Shown: positions 24,388 to 33,579 of the stretch, piece by piece
Layout of the letters: each line of letters starts with the position of its first letter
How positions within the stretch are numbered: position 1 is the stretch's first letter
DNA from: Citrobacter amalonaticus
GTDB taxonomy: Bacteria; Pseudomonadota; Gammaproteobacteria; Enterobacterales; Enterobacteriaceae
Length of the DNA stretch: 64,000 nucleotides
Assembly (NCBI RefSeq): GCF_001559075.2
Contig: NZ_CP014015.2
Coordinates: 124,001-188,000 of the forward strand
Direction: 5' to 3'
The notes under the pieces: model-generated
What the model was told of the DNA's origin: nothing
Database searches by the model: none
The model's input: the letters and a program-made list of their open reading frames with translations, nothing else
Position numbers and translations under genes: made by a program

Positions 24388-26068
24388 GCGTCTCCTCCAG
24401 GGGCAGTCGTAGGGTTATTCGGGTAAAGCAATCCGGTTCGCAGACTACGCTAATACCATAATCATCACCAAACCGTTCACGCAGGCGCTTATCCACCAGA
24501 TTCATGCCCAGACCGCTGACGTTCGCGGAGGGCTGATACAACCCGGCGTTATCTTCAATATCCAGCATCAGGTACTGCCCTTCCTGACGGGCGGTGATGG
24601 ACACCTCCCCCGTCCCCAGCAGTTGCGACGTCCCATGCTTAATGGCGTTTTCGACAATAGGTTGCAGGGTGAAGGCCGGCAACTGTTGATGGGCCAGCGC
24701 ATCCGGCACGTTTAAACTCACCTGCAACCGCGCCTGGAATCGCGCTTTCTCGATTTGCAGATAGGCATTCACGTGCTCAATTTCGTCGGCCAGCGTGACG
24801 ATCTCCGACGGGCGCTTTAAGTTCTTACGGAAAAAGGTGGAGAGGTCCTGCACCAGCTGGCTCGCCTGTTCACTGTCGCGGCGCACCACCGCTTTGATAG
24901 TGTTGAGCGCATTAAACAGAAAATGCGGATTGACCTGCGCATGCAGCAGCTTAATTTCTGACTGCGTCAACATCGCTTTCTGACGTTCATATTGTCCAGC
25001 GAGGATCTGCGCGGAAAGTAGCTGTGCAATCCCCTCACCCAGCGTTCGGTTAATGGAACTGAACAACCGGTTTTTCGCTTCATAGAGTTTGATGGTGCCC
25101 ATCACCCGTTGGTTTTCACCGCGCAGGGGAATGACCAGCGTAGAGCCGAGCTTGCACTGCGGATGCAGCGAGCAGCGATACGGCACTTCGTTGCCGTCAG
25201 CGTAAACCACCTCACCCGTCTCGATGGCCCGCAACGTATAACCGGAGGAGATCGGCCTGCCCGGCAGATGATGATCGTCGCCAATCCCGGTAAAGGCCAA
25301 CAGTCGTTCGCGATCAGTAATTGCCACCGCGCCGATATCGAGTTCTTTGTACAGCACCTGCGCCACCTTCATGCTGTTCACTTCGTTGAATCCCTGGCGC
25401 AGGATCCCCTCGGTGGAGGCCGCCACTTTCAGCGCCGTGGCGGAAAACGCAGAGGTATATTTTTCAAACATCGCCCGCTTGTCGAGCAAAATACGCATAA
25501 ACAGCGCCGCGCCGACGGTGTTGGTGACCATCATGGGGGCGGCGATATTGCTGACCAGTCGGTAAGCATCGTCAAACGGTCGGGCAATCAGCAAAATGAT
25601 CAGCATCTGTACCATTTCGGCGACAAAGGTGATCGCCCCGGCCGTCAGCGGATTAAAGACTTTATCGGTACGTCCCCGCCGCGTCAGCACGCTGTGCACC
25701 AGGCCGCCCAGCAATCCTTCCACGATGGTGGAGATCATACAACTGAGCGCCGTCATGCCGCCCATCGAGTAGCGGTGCAGGCCCCCGGTCAGCCCCACCA
25801 GTCCACCCACGACCGGCCCGCCAAGCAGACCGCCCATCACCGCGCCAATTGCCCGTGTGTTGGCGATGGAATCGTCAATATGCAGACCAAAATAGGTACC
25901 GAGGATACAGAAAATGGAGAAGGTCACGTAGCACAGCAGTTTGTGCGGCAAACGAACGGTTACCTGCATCAATGGTATGAATAAACGAGTTTTACTCATC
26001 AGCCATGCGATAACCAAAAACACGCACATCTGCTGAAGCAGCAGCAACACCAGATTAAACTCGTACAT
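24380..26068 (-). CDS. btsS: BtsS (YehU), high-affinity pyruvate sensor kinase
   Basis: A 562-residue LytS-type kinase. The first ~200 residues are a 5TM-LytS membrane sensor domain; a GAF domain follows (about 220-350); the His_kinase region has AQVNPHFLFNALNTIKAV near residue 380 and ends in an ATPase domain with NAIKHG. I start it at 26068 (MYEFNLVLLLLQQ), the known E. coli N-terminus. In E. coli BtsS binds extracellular pyruvate and phosphorylates BtsR. Confidence 0.95.
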   Translation of the reverse strand: MYEFNLVLLLLQQMCVFLVIAWLMSKTRLFIPLMQVTVRLPHKLLCYVTFSIFCILGTYFGLHIDDSIANTRAIGAVMGGLLGGPVVGGLVGLTGGLHRYSMGGMTALSCMISTIVEGLLGGLVHSVLTRRGRTDKVFNPLTAGAITFVAEMVQMLIILLIARPFDDAYRLVSNIAAPMMVTNTVGAALFMRILLDKRAMFEKYTSAFSATALKVAASTEGILRQGFNEVNSMKVAQVLYKELDIGAVAITDRERLLAFTGIGDDHHLPGRPISSGYTLRAIETGEVVYADGNEVPYRCSLHPQCKLGSTLVIPLRGENQRVMGTIKLYEAKNRLFSSINRTLGEGIAQLLSAQILAGQYERQKAMLTQSEIKLLHAQVNPHFLFNALNTIKAVVRRDSEQASQLVQDLSTFFRKNLKRPSEIVTLADEIEHVNAYLQIEKARFQARLQVSLNVPDALAHQQLPAFTLQPIVENAIKHGTSQLLGTGEVSITARQEGQYLMLDIEDNAGLYQPSANVSGLGMNLVDKRLRERFGDDYGISVVCEPDCFTRITLRLPLEETHD

Positions 26069-26290
26069 ACCTACAGACCACACTTCGACTAAAACCGCGT
26101 AACATACATCGACTCGCGGGTTCTGTCTTTGAACTGCTGCATAAAATGAGAAATTCGTAAGAGATATCACACAAAAATTCCCGTGTGATGCTAAAACCAC
26201 CCCTCACCTGAACAAAAAACAGACAAAACTACCTGGTTCGAAAAAGAGCGACTAAAGTTAGACTGGGACCTCGCGAGCAAGGATAAAATG

Positions 26291-27022
26291 ATGGCGCTTT
26301 ACACCATAGGTGAAGTGGCTTTGCTTTGTGATATAAACCCCGTTACGCTTCGCGCATGGCAACGGCGTTATGGATTATTGAAACCCCAGCGTACCGACGG
26401 GGGGCATCGCCTGTTCAATGATTCGGATATCGACAGGATCCGCGAAATCAAGCGCTGGATAGATAACGGGGTGCAGGTCAGCAAAGTCAAAATGCTGTTG
26501 AGCAATGAGAACGTAGATCTGCAAAACGGCTGGCGTGAACAACAGGAAACCCTGCTGCACTATCTGCAAAACAACAATCTGCACAGCCTGCGGATCTGGC
26601 TGAAAGAGCGTGGCCAGGATTACCCCGCGCAAACGCTGACCACCCATCTTTTTCTTCCACTACGTCGACGATTGCAGTGCCAACAGCCGACGCTACTGGC
26701 GCTGCTGGGGATCCTTGATGGCGTACTGATCAACTACATCGCCATTTGCCTCGCCTCTGCCAGAAAAAAACAAGGGAAAGATGCGCTGGTGGTGGGCTGG
26801 AATATTCACGATACCACCCGCTTGTGGCTGGAAGGCTGGGTCGCCAGTCAGCAGGGATGGCGGGTTGACGTACTGGCCCATTCGCTGAGCCAGTTTCGCC
26901 CGGACCTGTTCGAAGGGCGCACCTTACTGGTGTGGTGCGGCGAAAATCAGACATCGGCGCAGCAGCAGCAGTTGAATGCCTGGCGTGCGGAAGGGCACGA
27001 TATTTACCCGCTTGGCATTTAA
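26291..27022 (+). CDS. mlrA: MlrA, MerR-type activator of csgD
   Basis: A 243-residue regulator with an N-terminal MerR winged helix (YTIGEVALLCDINPVTLRAW, RTDGGHRLFNDSDIDRI) and a cobalamin-binding-like C-terminal domain that lacks the B12 histidine motif. In E. coli it activates csgD, and so curli and biofilm formation, and interacts with the c-di-GMP module YciR/YdaM. AAGGA is 7 nt before the ATG at 26291, which I prefer to the adjacent ATG at 26288. Confidence 0.95.
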   Translation: MALYTIGEVALLCDINPVTLRAWQRRYGLLKPQRTDGGHRLFNDSDIDRIREIKRWIDNGVQVSKVKMLLSNENVDLQNGWREQQETLLHYLQNNNLHSLRIWLKERGQDYPAQTLTTHLFLPLRRRLQCQQPTLLALLGILDGVLINYIAICLASARKKQGKDALVVGWNIHDTTRLWLEGWVASQQGWRVDVLAHSLSQFRPDLFEGRTLLVWCGENQTSAQQQQLNAWRAEGHDIYPLGI

Positions 27023-27081
27023 TGATTCATTAACAGCTACGCTTCTCTGTATAATCTCTGGGTTAACATAAGGAGAACATC

Positions 27082-27189
27082 ATGAGCATAGCGAAAATCG
27101 GTGTCATCACCCTCTTTTTACTCATGGCCATCGGCGGCATTGGCGGCGTGATGCTCGCAGGCTACACCTTCATTTTGCGTGCCGGCTAA
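27082..27189 (+). CDS. yohO: YohO, 35-residue membrane microprotein
   Basis: A 35-residue ORF whose product MSIAKIGVITLFLLMAIGGI... ends in GYTFILRAG and matches E. coli YohO nearly throughout. One hydrophobic helix occupies most of the chain. It has a strong AAGGAGA ribosome site and a TATAAT hexamer about 30 bp before the start. Its last 20 bp overlap the 3' end of the convergent yehW. Function unknown. Confidence 0.9.
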   Translation: MSIAKIGVITLFLLMAIGGIGGVMLAGYTFILRAG

Positions 27190-27901
27190 GGTGCTGCACT
27201 AACCGTTCGAACAGGCGGTCTACGATGATCGCCGCCAGCGCGACCAGCAGCGCGCCCTGAATGACATACGCCGTATTGAACCCGCTCAGCCCGATGATAA
27301 TCGGCGTACCGAGTGTGCTGGCCCCTACCGTCGAGGCGATAGTCGCAGTGCCAATATTGATAATCACCGACGTTCGCACACCTGCCAGAATCACCGGCGC
27401 CGCCAGCGGCAGCTCAACCTTGCGTAACTGTTGTCCCGGACTCATCCCCATGCCGCTGGCAATGCTGCGCACACTTTCCGGGATCGATCCTATCCCCGCC
27501 AGCGTCGCCTGCAGAATGGGTAACACGCCGTACAGAATCAGCGCAATAATGGCCGGTTGCTGGCCAAACCCCATCACCGGCACCGCAATCGCCAGCACCG
27601 CGACGGGCGGGAAAGTTTGTCCAACGGCGGCAATGGTCTCTACCAGCGGACGAAACTCTTTTCCCCATGGCCGGGTCACCACAATCCCGGCCCCCACGCC
27701 AATCGCCACGGCAAACAGGCTCGACACCGCCACCAGCCAGAAATGGGCCAGCGCCAGTGCGAGAAAGCTCTCCTGCTGATAGACCGGACGTGGAAGTTCG
27801 GGAAACAGGCTGGCGAAAATCACCTGACTGTGCGGTAAACCTGCCAGCATCAGCAGGAAAAGCGCGATCAACCAGAGCAGCGGGTCACGCCGTCGTTTCA
27901 T
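27170..27901 (-). CDS. yehW: YehW, ABC importer permease (osmoprotectant type)
   Basis: A 243-residue permease with about 5-6 helices and the BPD_transp_1 coupling region (EVELPLAAP-like: KVELPLAAPVILAGVRTSV). It is the last gene of osmF-yehYXW, overlapping yehX by 17 bp. In E. coli and Salmonella the system is RpoS- and osmotically induced and imports glycine betaine with low affinity. Confidence 0.93.
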   Translation of the reverse strand: MKRRRDPLLWLIALFLLMLAGLPHSQVIFASLFPELPRPVYQQESFLALALAHFWLVAVSSLFAVAIGVGAGIVVTRPWGKEFRPLVETIAAVGQTFPPVAVLAIAVPVMGFGQQPAIIALILYGVLPILQATLAGIGSIPESVRSIASGMGMSPGQQLRKVELPLAAPVILAGVRTSVIINIGTATIASTVGASTLGTPIIIGLSGFNTAYVIQGALLVALAAIIVDRLFERLVQHLSRHAK

Positions 27902-28832
27902 GCGTCAGCGTCTCCGATAGCAGATCGCGAAAATGCAGCGTCCCGCAAACCCTGCCCTGCCGATTGACCACCGGTAACACATCGCGGCCGTGCGCGACAA
28001 ACGCCGAAAGCGCATCGCGCAGCGTCATCGCTTCCGTCAGCGCCTCTCCGTCAATGTGCTCATCCCGGCGAACATAGTCCGCCACGGTTCGCAGTGACAG
28101 CAGTCGTACCCCCAGTTCACTGCGACCGAAAAACTGTTGCACAAAGTCATTCGTCGGGGCCGTCAGCATCGCCAACGGTGTCCCCTGCTGGACTATCTCA
28201 CCGCCGTCCATCAGCACCAGATGCTCCGCCAGTCGCAGCGCTTCATCGATGTCGTGCGTCACCAGCACAATGGTTCGCCCCAGCAAACGGTGAATACGGG
28301 TCATCTCCTGCTGCAACGCCCCGCGCGTGACCGGATCCAGCGCGCCAAACGGTTCATCCATCAGCAGCACCTGCGGATCGGCGGCCAGCGCACGCGCCAC
28401 GCCCACGCGCTGCTGCTGTCCACCGGAAAGCTGGTGCGGATAGCGTTCGCGCAATCCCTCTTCCAGCCCGAGCAGCGCCATTAATTCATCTACCCGCTCA
28501 TCCATTTTTCTGCGCGGCCACTTCAGCAGTTGCGGCACGGTGGCAATGTTCTGCGCCACCGTCCAGTGCGGAAACAGGCCAATCGACTGAATCGCGTAGC
28601 CCATCCGTCGGCGCAGTTCCAGTACCGGCAGGCTGCGGATTTCCTCGCCAGCAAAGCGGATCCTGCCGCTGTCATGTTCCAGCAGTCGGTTAATCATTTT
28701 CAGGGTCGTGGATTTCCCCGAGCCCGAGGTGCCAATCAGTACCGAGAAACTGCCTTCTTTAATGTGCAGATTCAGGTCGCTAACCGCGTTGTGCTCACCA
28801 AAAGCTTTACTTACGTGGCTAAATTCAATCAT
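27885..28832 (-). CDS. yehX: YehX, ABC importer ATPase
   Basis: A 315-residue ATPase of the proline/glycine-betaine class. Walker A GTSGSGKSTTLKMIN, signature LSGGQQQRVGVARAL and Walker B LLMDEPFGALDP are intact; the C-terminal third carries a CBS-like region (DVLPVVNRQGRVCGTLHF) as in ProV/OpuCA-type subunits that respond to ionic strength. Energises the YehY/YehW permeases. Overlaps yehY by 8 bp. Confidence 0.94.
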   Translation of the reverse strand: MIEFSHVSKAFGEHNAVSDLNLHIKEGSFSVLIGTSGSGKSTTLKMINRLLEHDSGRIRFAGEEIRSLPVLELRRRMGYAIQSIGLFPHWTVAQNIATVPQLLKWPRRKMDERVDELMALLGLEEGLRERYPHQLSGGQQQRVGVARALAADPQVLLMDEPFGALDPVTRGALQQEMTRIHRLLGRTIVLVTHDIDEALRLAEHLVLMDGGEIVQQGTPLAMLTAPTNDFVQQFFGRSELGVRLLSLRTVADYVRRDEHIDGEALTEAMTLRDALSAFVAHGRDVLPVVNRQGRVCGTLHFRDLLSETLTHETTA

Positions 28833-29991
28833 GGTGGGTTACCTTCAGCAGAGCGATCCCTAGATCAAACAGCGCATCAATCAGTACCGCCAGCGCGATA
28901 ACCGGGATCACCCCCAGCAGCACCAGATCCACGGCACTGCTGAGCAGCCCCTGAAAGACCAGCGCGCCAAAACCGCCCGCGCCAATCAGCGCCGCGATGA
29001 CGGCCATCCCGACGGTCTGTACCATCACCACCCGCAGGCTACGTAAAAAGACCGGCAAGGCCAGCGGCAACTGCACGTGAAGGAAACGCTGAGCGGTGCT
29101 CATGCCCATCGCACGTGCGCTTTCCAGAACATCATGGGGAACCTGATTCAATCCGGCCACCACGCCACGCACCAGCGGCAAAAGCGCATACAGCACCAGC
29201 GCGATCAACGCCGGTGTCATACCGGTTCCCGCCACACCCACCGAGGCAAGCCAGGGGAACGCTTTTACCAGTCCGGCAAGCGGCGCAATCAACAAGCCAA
29301 ACAGGGCAACGGAAGGAACGGTCTGGATCACATTGAGGACGGTAAACACCGGTCCCTGGCGGGAGGGCGAAAAATAACATCCGATACCGAGGGGAATGCC
29401 AATCACCAGCGCGGGCAATACGGTCCCTGACAACAGCGTCAAATGTTGAGCCAGCGCATCATCAAAGACATCCTGGCGGTTAGCGTACTCTTTGAGCAAT
29501 GAGAGGTCGTCGAACGTCCCCATCAACAGGAGTATGACGGGAACAATCGCCATCTGCGCATGTAACACCCAGCGCCAGAGAGGTTGCGCGGTAATCCGCC
29601 GGATGGCATCACTGCAGGCCAGCAATCCCAGCGCGAGCCCCAGCCACAGACCGCTTCCCACACTGGTTCGCGCCAGCGGCGTCCCGGTTTCCGCCAGATA
29701 CGTCGCCGCCTTGCCTACGCTCCACAGCATCAGAATCACCAGCAGTTGCGCCACCACCAGCGTGCACACGGCTCCCTTTTTTCCCGGCACAAAGCATAAT
29801 GCCAGCAAGGCGCAACCCGCGCCGGTGAGCATCGACACCGAACCGGGCCAGAGCGTCCAGAGCTGTCGTCCCTCGCCCGATACCAGGCGATTCGGCGCAT
29901 AGTTTACAAACGGCAGCGCGACGGCAGCGGCTGAAAGAATAACCAGCAGCAACAGTACGCGCTGAATACTGACTTTTGACACGTCACCCAA
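28825..29991 (-). CDS. yehY: YehY, ABC importer permease
   Basis: A 388-residue permease (E. coli 385) with an N-terminal block of about five extra helices before the conserved BPD_transp_1 domain; the EAA-like loop is ESARAMGMSTAQRFLHVQLP. Second gene of the osmF operon, 15 bp after osmF and overlapping yehX. Confidence 0.93.
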   Translation of the reverse strand: MGDVSKVSIQRVLLLLVILSAAAVALPFVNYAPNRLVSGEGRQLWTLWPGSVSMLTGAGCALLALCFVPGKKGAVCTLVVAQLLVILMLWSVGKAATYLAETGTPLARTSVGSGLWLGLALGLLACSDAIRRITAQPLWRWVLHAQMAIVPVILLLMGTFDDLSLLKEYANRQDVFDDALAQHLTLLSGTVLPALVIGIPLGIGCYFSPSRQGPVFTVLNVIQTVPSVALFGLLIAPLAGLVKAFPWLASVGVAGTGMTPALIALVLYALLPLVRGVVAGLNQVPHDVLESARAMGMSTAQRFLHVQLPLALPVFLRSLRVVMVQTVGMAVIAALIGAGGFGALVFQGLLSSAVDLVLLGVIPVIALAVLIDALFDLGIALLKVTHHD

Positions 29992-30006
29992 CCTTTTTCA
30001 GCCCTT

Positions 30007-30924
30007 TTACTTCACCCATCCCTTTTGTTTCAGATAGTCCGCCGCCACTTTTTTGGCGTCTAACCCTTCAACGGCAATGCTGGCATTAAGTTGTTGCAAC
30101 GTTTTTTCATCGAGGCTGGCAAACACTGGTTGCAGCCATTCCGCCATCTGCGGGTACTCCTTCAGTACCGCCTCACGCACCACAGGCGCTGGCGCATAAA
30201 TGGGCTGAACGCCTTTAGGATCGCTTAAGGTCTGTAAGCCCAGCGCGGCGACCGGACCATCCGTACCGTAGGCCATCGCGGCGTTGACGCCGGACGTTTG
30301 CTGCGCGGCCGCTTTAATGGTCACGGCGGTGTCACCGCCCGCCAGCGAAAGCAGTTGCGCCTGACTGAGTTTGAAATCGTAGGCTTTTTCGAAAGCGGGC
30401 AGCGCGTCAGCACGCTCGATAAATTCAGCGGAGGCGGCCAGTTTGAAAGTGCCGCCCTCTTTCAGATAGCGCCCGAGATCGGCCAGTGAGGTGAGTTTAT
30501 TTTTTTCGGCGACATCGCTACGTACCGCGATAGTCCAGGTATTGTTGGCTGGGGCTGGCGTTAACCAGACCAGCTTATTTTGCTCTGCATCGAGTTTTTT
30601 GACTTTCTCAAAGCCTGCTTGCGCGTTTTTCCACGCCGGATCGTTTTCATCTTTGAAGAAGAACGCGCCGTTACCGGTATATTCAGGGTAGATATCCAGT
30701 TCGCCCGAGGTGATCGCGCCGCGCACGACCGGCGTGGTCCCCAACTGGACTTTATTGACCGTTTTGACGCCGTGGCTTTCCAGCACCTGCAAAATGATGT
30801 TGCCGAGCAGCGCACCTTCGGTGTCAATTTTCGATCCGACCTTCACCGGCGACGCCGCCTGCAAGGGTAAGCTCACTGCCGCTAACAGCGCCAGCGAACC
30901 GGCCCAAATATTTGAGATTGTCAT
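30007..30924 (-). CDS. osmF: OsmF (YehZ), periplasmic osmoprotectant-binding protein
   Basis: A 305-residue binding protein with signal peptide (cleavage after PLQAA, near residue 24) and an OpuAC-type substrate-binding domain. The ATG has GAGGAA upstream. It heads osmF-yehYXW. In E. coli it is RpoS-dependent and induced by salt and stationary phase. It lies downstream of bglX on the same strand but behind a 140-bp gap with a hairpin, so it likely has its own promoter. Confidence 0.95.
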   Translation of the reverse strand: MTISNIWAGSLALLAAVSLPLQAASPVKVGSKIDTEGALLGNIILQVLESHGVKTVNKVQLGTTPVVRGAITSGELDIYPEYTGNGAFFFKDENDPAWKNAQAGFEKVKKLDAEQNKLVWLTPAPANNTWTIAVRSDVAEKNKLTSLADLGRYLKEGGTFKLAASAEFIERADALPAFEKAYDFKLSQAQLLSLAGGDTAVTIKAAAQQTSGVNAAMAYGTDGPVAALGLQTLSDPKGVQPIYAPAPVVREAVLKEYPQMAEWLQPVFASLDEKTLQQLNASIAVEGLDAKKVAADYLKQKGWVK

Positions 30925-31030
30925 GATGCTTTCCTCATCTTTTTGCCGCCTTTTTCAGCGACTTGAGGGGAAAGCATAGTCGAAAAGTGTTCTGTTAACC
31001 CGACATTTCCGTTTTTTCACGGTGCCCACA

Positions 31031-31058
31031 AGGGGGAACCCATGCCTAAGTTCCCCCT
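31031..31058 (-). terminator. Hairpin after bglX
   Basis: AGGGGGAAC (31031-31039) pairs with GTTCCCCCT (31050-31058) across a 10-nt loop, 8 bp after the bglX stop. No immediate T-run. Confidence 0.6.
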
Positions 31059-31065
31059 GTAACGG

Positions 31066-33363
31066 TTACAACAATTCAAACGATCCCTGCTTCACGCGGG
31101 CAGAATCGACGCCGATAAAGACGTTGAACTTGCCGGGTTCGGCGTCGAACTTCATCTGCTGATTCCAGAACTTCAGCGCATTGATATCAATCGGGAAACT
31201 GACGGTCTGCGTTTCGCCAGGTTTCAGGTTCACTTTCTTAAAGCCTTTCAGCTCTTTCACCGGACGACTCAGGGAAGCCGTGACGTCCTGCACATACAGC
31301 TGAATCACCGTCTCACCTTCACGCTTGCCGGTGTTGGTCACCTTCACACTCGCCGTCACGCTGCCGTCGCGTTTCAGGGTTGGCGCAGAAAGCGTCACGT
31401 CAGAAACGTCAAACGTGGTGTAACTCAGACCATAACCAAATGGATAGAGCGGGCCGTTGGCTTCGTCAAAGTAGCGAGAGGTGTATTTGTTCGGCTTGTC
31501 GGCGTTATACGGACGACCGGTGTTGAGGTGGCTGTAATAGGTCGGGATTTGCCCTACCGAACGCGGGAAGGACATTGGCAGTTTGCCCGACGGGTTGTAG
31601 TCGCCAAACAGGACATCGGCAATCGCGTTGCCGCCTTCCGTACCGGCAAACCAGGTTTCCAGCATCGCATCGGCCTGTTGATCCTCTTTCACCAGCGCCA
31701 GCGGACGACCGTTCATTAGCACCAGCACCAGCGGTTTGCCGGTCGCTTTCAGTGCCGCAATCAGATCGCGCTGGCTCTGCGGCAGTGTGATATCGGTACG
31801 GCTTGACGCTTCATGCGCCATGCCCTGCGCCTCACCCACCACGGCGACAACTACGTCAGACTGCTTCGCCGTCTTGACGGCTTCATCAATCATCTCCTGA
31901 GGTGAACGCGGATCCATCTTCACCGCCTCTTCGTACTGATTGAGGAAGGTGACAATGTCTTTATCGTTAGTGACGTTGGCCCCATGGGCGTACACCACTT
32001 TCCCCTTTGTACCGAGAGCATTTTTAATGCCGGTCAGCACCGTGATGGACTGATCGGCGACGCCTGCGGCGGACCAACTGCCCATCACATCGCGTTTGCT
32101 GTCCGCCAGTGGGCCGACAACCGCAATCGTCCCCGATTTTTTCAACGGCAGCGTGTCGAGGCGGTTTTTCAACAGCACCAGACTTTCACGCGCCACTTCA
32201 CGCGCCTCTTTCCGGTGCAGACGGCTTTCGGCGTTGGTATCCACCGGATCAGACTCTTTTGCCCCCAGATGGCTGTACGGATCGTTAAACAGCCCCATGT
32301 CATATTTCACGTTGAGTACGTGCCGCGCCGCGTCATCCAGCTCCGCCATTGTCACTTTGCCGGATTTGATCAGTCCTGGCAGGTACTTGCTGTAATACTC
32401 GTCGCTCATACTCATGTTAATGCCGGACTTGAGCGCCACACGGACGGCATCTTCCGGGTCGGAGGCGGTGCCATGTTTAATCAGCTCTTTGATCGCACCA
32501 TGGTCAGAGACGGTAATGCCTTTAAAGCCCCACTTGTCGCGCAGAATATCTTTCAGCAGCCAGGCATCAGAGGTCGCTGGCGTGCCGTTCAGTGAGTTCA
32601 GCGCCACCATCACCGCGCCGCTGCCTGCGTCCAGACCGGCTTTGTACGGCGGCATATAGTCGTTAAACAGGCGCTGCGGACTCATGTCCACGGTGTTGTA
32701 CTCTTTACCGCCCTCCACGGCGCCGTAGGCGGCGAAGTGCTTAACGCTGGTCATCACCGAATAGCGATCTGCCGGGCTTTTGCCCTGCATCGCTTCCACC
32801 ATCGTTTTTCCCATAATGGAAGTCAGATACGTATCTTCGCCAAAGCCTTCCGAGGCGCGTCCCCAGCGCGGATCGCGGGAGACATCGACCATCGGCGCCC
32901 AGGTCATGTTCAGACCGTCGTCGGCGGCTTCATACGCCGAGATGCGTCCGACGGTTTTCACCGCGTCGAGGTTAAAAGAGGATGCCAGCCCGAGGCTAAT
33001 CGGGAAGACGGTACGCTGGCCATGCAGCACGTCATAGGCAAAAAAGAGAGGGATTTTCAGGCGGCTCAGTTCCATCACCTGATCCTGCATTTTGCGGATG
33101 TCCTGACGGGTGACGGTGTTAAAAATCGCCCCCACCTGGCCGTCTTTGATCATCTCGCGGATCGCTTCTTTCGGGTTATCCGGGCCGACGCTGATTAAAC
33201 GCAACTGACCAATTTTTTCATCGACGGTCATTTTCGTCAGCAACTGGGTGACAAACGCATCTCGCGCTTCCGGCGTCAGCGGATGGTTACCGAACAGCTC
33301 CTCCGCCAGCGCGGGTTGCACCGCCAGACTGACCGCGACACCTACAGAACATAGCCATTTCAT
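31066..33363 (-). CDS. bglX: BglX, periplasmic beta-D-glucoside glucohydrolase (GH3)
   Basis: A 765-residue GH3 enzyme, same length as E. coli. Signal peptide with cleavage near PALA-EE (residue 20); N-terminal TIM-barrel domain with the catalytic nucleophile Asp287 in ITVSDHGA; a second alpha/beta domain with the KHFAAYG and VVGEAQGMAHEAS loops; and a C-terminal fibronectin-III-like domain (about 665-765). It hydrolyses beta-glucosides in the periplasm. Transcribed alone, divergent from dld. Confidence 0.96.
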   Translation of the reverse strand: MKWLCSVGVAVSLAVQPALAEELFGNHPLTPEARDAFVTQLLTKMTVDEKIGQLRLISVGPDNPKEAIREMIKDGQVGAIFNTVTRQDIRKMQDQVMELSRLKIPLFFAYDVLHGQRTVFPISLGLASSFNLDAVKTVGRISAYEAADDGLNMTWAPMVDVSRDPRWGRASEGFGEDTYLTSIMGKTMVEAMQGKSPADRYSVMTSVKHFAAYGAVEGGKEYNTVDMSPQRLFNDYMPPYKAGLDAGSGAVMVALNSLNGTPATSDAWLLKDILRDKWGFKGITVSDHGAIKELIKHGTASDPEDAVRVALKSGINMSMSDEYYSKYLPGLIKSGKVTMAELDDAARHVLNVKYDMGLFNDPYSHLGAKESDPVDTNAESRLHRKEAREVARESLVLLKNRLDTLPLKKSGTIAVVGPLADSKRDVMGSWSAAGVADQSITVLTGIKNALGTKGKVVYAHGANVTNDKDIVTFLNQYEEAVKMDPRSPQEMIDEAVKTAKQSDVVVAVVGEAQGMAHEASSRTDITLPQSQRDLIAALKATGKPLVLVLMNGRPLALVKEDQQADAMLETWFAGTEGGNAIADVLFGDYNPSGKLPMSFPRSVGQIPTYYSHLNTGRPYNADKPNKYTSRYFDEANGPLYPFGYGLSYTTFDVSDVTLSAPTLKRDGSVTASVKVTNTGKREGETVIQLYVQDVTASLSRPVKELKGFKKVNLKPGETQTVSFPIDINALKFWNQQMKFDAEPGKFNVFIGVDSARVKQGSFELL

Positions 33364-33579
33364 GTTGATTCTCTCTTTCTCTAAAGCCCGACGTGGCAGC
33401 GAAAATATAACAAAAACCGCATTTTGCCATAAGCCTAAACGGCAGCGCGGCAGAAAGCTAAGGCTATTCTCTTAATTTTCAACGCCGCCAATTCAAAGAC
33501 AGCGTGAATGAGAAAGCGTATTGTCATACAAAGCGCTATGCTTGAACCTGATATTTTGTCCCACCACAAGGAGTGGAGA

